Source: a virus
Length of the DNA stretch: 38,808 nucleotides
Direction: 5' to 3' (one strand)
Virus record (IMG/VR): IMGVR_UViG_3300023179_000251
Location: 1-38,808 of that record
How positions within the stretch are numbered: the first letter of the stretch is position 1; every line of letters starts with the position of its first letter. The notes under the pieces were generated by a model. It saw nothing but the letters and a program-made list of their open reading frames with translations. It made no database searches and was not told the origin of the DNA. The position numbers and the translations under genes are program-made. Below are positions 36,982 through 38,808 of the stretch, one piece after another.

Positions 36982-37877
36982 ATAGATTAACGACTGAAGA
37001 TTTTATAGAAAAGGCAAAATCTATTCATGACGATAAATATGATTATTCCAAATCAGTATTTTTAACAACTAGAAGTAAAATTAAAATAACTTGTAAGTAT
37101 CACGGTGATTTTAACCAAAAGGCGAGTAATCACTTAAACGGTAATGGGTGTAAAAAATGTCATTTTGATAATAGAAAACAAAACTTTATTGAAAACGCAA
37201 AATCTGTTCATGGTGATAAATATGATTATAGTTTAGTTAAATATGAACATAATGAAAGTAAAGTTAAAATAATTTGTCCTTCTCATGGTGTATTCGAACA
37301 AACCGCTTATCATCATATAAATAGAAAACAAGGGTGTAAAATCTGTAAATCATCGATAGGTGAAAACATAATAAAAAAATATTTAGATGATAAAAACATA
37401 AAATATATTAAAGAGTGTAGATTTGATGAATGTAAAAATATCCAACCACTACCTTTCGATTTTTATTTACCTGATTATAATATCTGTATAGAATACGATG
37501 GTATCCAACATTATAAACCTCTAATATTCTTTGGTGGTGATAAAGGATTTAACAAATTAAAAATAAATGATACTATTAAAGATAACTATTGTAAAACTAA
37601 TAATATAAAACTAATTAGAATTAAATATACTGATACAAATATAGGAAATACCCTACTTCAAAATGTAGATCAATCATTAGATAGAGCTTATAGAATTGGT
37701 CAAACTAAAGATGTTATTTGTTATTTCCCACTATTTGACGATACAATTGATACTATTGTGTATGAAGTATTAGATAAGAAAAGAGATATTATCAATATGG
37801 CTATTGATGGTGTGATTGATAATAAAGGTGTAATTGAAGAAGTAATTAATAGATTAGATGAGAAGTTTAAAAAATAA
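36978..37877 (+). CDS. Vsr-like homing endonuclease fused to a copy of the helicase C-terminus
   Basis: 299 residues. Two repeats of about 55 residues (8-65 and 69-124; 'AKSIHDDKYDYSK', 'CKYHGDFNQKASNHLNGNGC' and 'AKSVHGDKYDYSL', 'CPSHGVFEQTAYHHI') are the Cys/His module (DUF723-like) of phage endonucleases. The nuclease follows: 'PFDFYLPDYNICIEYDGIQH' with E172, D174, H178, an EDxHD/Vsr-type core. Residues 229-299 are a copy of the last 71 residues of the helicase, in frame. The fused tail lacks most helicase motifs and cannot be an enzyme. The family is unlike the nested endonuclease apart from the nuclease fold. Confidence 0.85.
   Translation: MNRLTTEDFIEKAKSIHDDKYDYSKSVFLTTRSKIKITCKYHGDFNQKASNHLNGNGCKKCHFDNRKQNFIENAKSVHGDKYDYSLVKYEHNESKVKIICPSHGVFEQTAYHHINRKQGCKICKSSIGENIIKKYLDDKNIKYIKECRFDECKNIQPLPFDFYLPDYNICIEYDGIQHYKPLIFFGGDKGFNKLKINDTIKDNYCKTNNIKLIRIKYTDTNIGNTLLQNVDQSLDRAYRIGQTKDVICYFPLFDDTIDTIVYEVLDKKRDIINMAIDGVIDNKGVIEEVINRLDEKFKK
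37662..37877 (+). repeat. Helicase 3' end, copy 2, fused to the endonuclease
   Basis: Codons for residues 229-299 of the endonuclease ORF, aligning without gaps to 36540-36755 up to and including the stop. The alignment begins at N(I/V)DQSLDR and no similarity continues upstream, so this is where the element boundary lies. Confidence 0.93.
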
Positions 37878-38025
37878 ACATCGAAATACTTCACATATTA
37901 TTTTTGCTCGTAATTGTATGCAAGAATTAGTGTCCAAACCAACAAATAATGGTTTAACACAAATAAGTGATGATGATTTAATTAAAATTGAAACTATATT
38001 GAATAGGTATAGAAAAAAAAGATAA
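37858..38025 (+). CDS. Small basic ORF overlapping the end of copy 2, 55 residues
   Basis: ATG at 37858 opens 55 codons (MRSLKNKHRNTSHIIFARN..., ending ETILNRYRKKR) in a different frame from the endonuclease, overlapping its end by 20 bases. A second ATG at 37906-37908 would give 39 fewer-than-full residues starting MQELVSK. The overlap suggests that before the insertion this gene followed the helicase directly, which would make copy 2 the ancestral helicase 3' end. The C-terminal 'SDDDLIKIETILNRYRK' is a likely helix. No family. Confidence 0.45.
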   Translation: MRSLKNKHRNTSHIIFARNCMQELVSKPTNNGLTQISDDDLIKIETILNRYRKKR

Positions 38026-38469
38026 TTACTTTAAAGCATTTATTAAAGCCAATTTAATAGCGTTAGATAAAACTGTTTGTTTAAATGGAACTTCTTCATT
38101 TATTTCAAGCATCATAGCATTTGTGGATGTTTTATAAGTTCCAGTTCCTTCCATTATTCTAATCCCATTTATTACTTTAACTTTAATTTCCGTAATTTTA
38201 TTTTGTAAAGCAAATCCAGCGATTCTAAATGTATTTTCAGGTAATCCTATATAAGTTATTTCAACATATATAGGTGATCCATCTTGACAAATATCAAAAC
38301 CTTTATCTTGTAATAAATCTTCAGTAATTTGTTTTATACCAAATAATACCGATCTATTCTCAATAGATTTCATTTCAGTTTTATTATAAACTGAATCAAC
38401 TTTTACACATTGTCCAAATGAAAACAATGGAAGGAATAATAACCCAAATAATAAACTTTTAATTGTCAT
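38026..38469 (-). CDS. Secreted/periplasmic protein of unknown function
   Basis: 147 residues with a clear Sec signal peptide: MTIKSLLFGLLFLPLFSFGQ, then C20. The lipobox pattern is not met (Gln before Cys), so it is probably cleaved by signal peptidase I rather than lipidated. The mature part has 'VLFGIKQITEDLLQDKGFDI' and 'IYVEITYIGLPENTFRIAGF' and ends helical. Such domestic-looking Bacteroidota envelope proteins in a phage may alter the host surface or come from the host. Its start overlaps the preceding gene by 11 bases, so it is cotranslated with it. Converges with the plus-strand block. Confidence 0.75.
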   Translation of the reverse strand: MTIKSLLFGLLFLPLFSFGQCVKVDSVYNKTEMKSIENRSVLFGIKQITEDLLQDKGFDICQDGSPIYVEITYIGLPENTFRIAGFALQNKITEIKVKVINGIRIMEGTGTYKTSTNAMMLEINEEVPFKQTVLSNAIKLALINALK

Positions 38470-38808
38470 AGCCTGTTCTTATTATATAAAAATTAGTTAT
38501 ACCACCATTTGTTAGTGGTGACGCTGTAGTTGTTTGAACTCCCGGATATGTTAATCTTAAATCCGTGACTGATGACCTAATAGTAGAATGTTCTATTTGT
38601 GTATATATTCTATAATTCGGTACAATCCAAACCAATCCCCTACGTTTTTTTATTTGTAAATAAATATCTGAAACTGAAAAATTATTATCAGTATTTAAAT
38701 CATACCTAAAATAATCAGATCCGTTAATATTTCTTTTATTAAATATAAGATTGTTATTATCTAAAGCATTGGTTCTTTGAGGTGATGGTATAGATAATGT
38801 ATCTAATA
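38459..38808 (-). CDS. Unknown protein, C-terminal 116 residues only
   Basis: Open frame from the window edge to TAA at 38459-38461. Visible part: 'LIFNKRNINGSDYFRYDLN', 'VSDIYLQIKKRRGLVWIVPNY', 'IRSSVTDLRLTYPGVQTTTA', 'TNFYIIRTGYDN'. Beta-rich composition fits a phage structural protein but no family is recognised. It overlaps the start of the secreted protein by 11 bases. Confidence 0.65.
   Translation of the reverse strand, partial: LDTLSIPSPQRTNALDNNNLIFNKRNINGSDYFRYDLNTDNNFSVSDIYLQIKKRRGLVWIVPNYRIYTQIEHSTIRSSVTDLRLTYPGVQTTTASPLTNGGITNFYIIRTGYDN

Noticed and set aside
36756-37661. Insertion sequence or integrase-type element
   Set aside because: No transposase, recombinase or terminal inverted repeats; the flanking duplication is a coding 3' end, fitting homing better.

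Overview
The window looks like part of the genome of a large, AT-rich tailed phage (probably a contractile-tailed, T4-like-baseplate myovirus) of a Bacteroidota host. The phage call rests on a long block of tail and baseplate genes (tape measure, gp53/LysM-like wedge protein, gp26-like and gp51-like hub-assembly proteins, a baseplate hub fused to a lysozyme domain), a DnaG-type primase, a SNF2-type helicase, DNA methyltransferases, a DUF3310 protein and a large tRNA array. The host call rests on at least six promoters of the Bacteroidota type (TTTG, 19-20 bases, TAnnTTTG). No integrase or attachment site is visible.

Layout. Positions 1-1030 hold the end of an unknown minus-strand gene. Positions 1087-2324 hold 11 tRNAs, all on the minus strand. 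Then come a small hydrophobic ORF, a ClpP-type protease (2684-3349), a small plus-strand gene and a TROVE/DUF2828-like von Willebrand A protein (3644-5482), which is preceded by an odd 109-nt tRNA-like RNA. Positions 5751-6150 hold two glycine tRNAs flanking a 250-base hairpin-rich segment without genes. A three-gene operon (7036-6281) is followed by a third tRNA group (7090-7824). Positions 7919-11924 hold the primase, an ADP-ribosyltransferase-like protein and small unknowns. From 11954 to 29253 is the tail/baseplate block, all on the minus strand. Positions 29402-31729 are a tight operon (DUF3310, two methyltransferase-type proteins, an unknown, a glutaredoxin-like protein). Positions 31771-33677 hold two more genes of the structural block. 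The strand then switches: 33837-38025 is a plus-strand block with the SNF2 helicase and its mobile elements. The right end (38026-38808) returns to minus-strand genes.

The most unusual part is the helicase locus. An intein interrupts the helicase exactly inside its DECH (Walker B) motif, and the central part of the intein is overprinted, in the +1 frame, by a complete 258-residue homing-endonuclease gene (two zinc fingers, NUMOD3-like region, EDxHD/Vsr-like nuclease). Just downstream, a ribbon-helix-helix gene and a second, unrelated Vsr-like endonuclease are bracketed by two copies of the last 71 codons of the helicase; the second copy is fused in frame to the endonuclease. The same helicase gene thus seems to have been the target of two endonuclease-driven elements.

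Other signals cross gene boundaries. Many otherwise unrelated proteins begin with one of two short N-terminal modules (xITExEL..LI..ii.E or EEIxRxKxLMGi) often ending in an (L/I/V)xE site, which could be a virion-targeting or prohead-protease signal. A short motif, CTATTTATA, lies just before at least eight genes and also before a tRNA, so it is a candidate phage-specific promoter distinct from the host-like TAnnTTTG promoters.
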